The translations under genes were made by a program, and so were the position numbers. Below are positions 6,688 through 6,830 of a stretch of DNA of 6,830 nt, one piece after another (within the stretch, counting starts at the first letter, position 1; each line of letters starts with the position of its first letter). Source of the stretch: Planctomycetota bacterium (lineage in GTDB: Bacteria; Planctomycetota; Planctomycetia; Pirellulales; Pirellulaceae); contig JAHWKS010000300.1 of the NCBI GenBank assembly GCA_019347795.1, positions 1 to 6,830 on the forward strand. The letters are read 5' to 3'. Under the pieces are notes generated by a model that was not told the origin of the DNA, made no database searches, and worked only from the letters and a program-made list of their open reading frames with translations.

Positions 6688-6830
6688 ATGACTCCGAAGG
6701 TAACGCAAGCGGTCGATCCGGTTTTCCTGTACATGTTGAGCCTGCTGGATCGCATCGCGGCGGGGGAAGAGCCGCCGCCGCACGATGAGCGGTTGCGAAT
6801 CCGCGGCCTCTTGGATCAGGCCGAGGCGGT
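6688..6830 (+). CDS. tssL: TssL, DotU/IcmH-type membrane-complex protein, 5' part cut by the window edge
   Basis: TssL is an inner-membrane protein anchored by one C-terminal helix; its cytoplasmic domain contacts TssK and TssM. The ATG at 6688 opens a frame that stays open for 47 codons to the window end. The product reads TQAVDPVFLYMLSLLDRIAA (6-25), then GEEPPPHDERLRIRGLLDQA (26-45). The VDPVF start, a Leu-rich helix ending in Arg-Ile, the Gly-Glu-x-Pro motif and an Arg-x-Arg...Leu-Asp helix match the N-terminal region of DotU-type proteins as I know it. It lies 20 nt after the tssK stop, and tssK-tssL is a common gene order, which supports the call. No clear ribosome binding site precedes it, so it may depend on translation of tssK. 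The membrane helix and any peptidoglycan-binding extension lie outside the window. Confidence 0.82.
   Translation, partial: MTPKVTQAVDPVFLYMLSLLDRIAAGEEPPPHDERLRIRGLLDQAEA

Noticed and set aside
1..6830. CRISPR arrays, tRNA or rRNA genes, insertion sequences, attachment sites
   Set aside because: No spaced direct repeats, cloverleaf-like sequence, transposase motifs or terminal repeats were seen; almost all of the window is occupied by the T6SS and envelope genes.

Overview
The window holds part of a type VI secretion system (T6SS) locus, arranged as two divergent arms. GC content is high. Several features suggest a Gram-negative, planctomycete-like bacterium: an envelope protein with a style I associate with that phylum, several starts without a Shine-Dalgarno site, and the cluster layout. 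The phylum is an inference from protein style, not from a marker gene.

Left arm (minus strand, read right to left): a predicted exported beta-barrel or envelope protein (3580-5019), then tssA (2373-3419), tssB (1792-2319), tssC (285-1787) and hcp (7-198). tssA-tssB-tssC-hcp look like one operon: the gaps are 53, 4 and 86 nt and each gene has a recognisable ribosome binding site. A perfect 9-bp inverted repeat directly after the envelope gene, followed by a consensus TATAAT element, suggests that tssA starts its own transcription unit. Right arm (plus strand): tssK (5207-6667), then the first 47 codons of a DotU-type tssL (from 6688), cut by the window edge. The 187 bp between the arms (5020-5206) should hold the divergent promoters.

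The genes cover much of one contractile machine. TssB and TssC form the contractile sheath, Hcp the inner tube, and TssA organises assembly at the baseplate and sheath end. TssK links the baseplate to the membrane complex, to which TssL belongs. Not in the window are tssE, tssF, tssG, vgrG, clpV, tssM, tssJ and any effector or immunity gene; some probably lie just outside.

Two points stand out. The hcp reading frame stops after 63 codons, in the middle of a motif where the family normally continues for about another 100 residues. And an unusual exported protein, with a proline-rich N-terminal half and a barrel-like C-terminal half, sits between tssA and tssK where no standard T6SS gene belongs.
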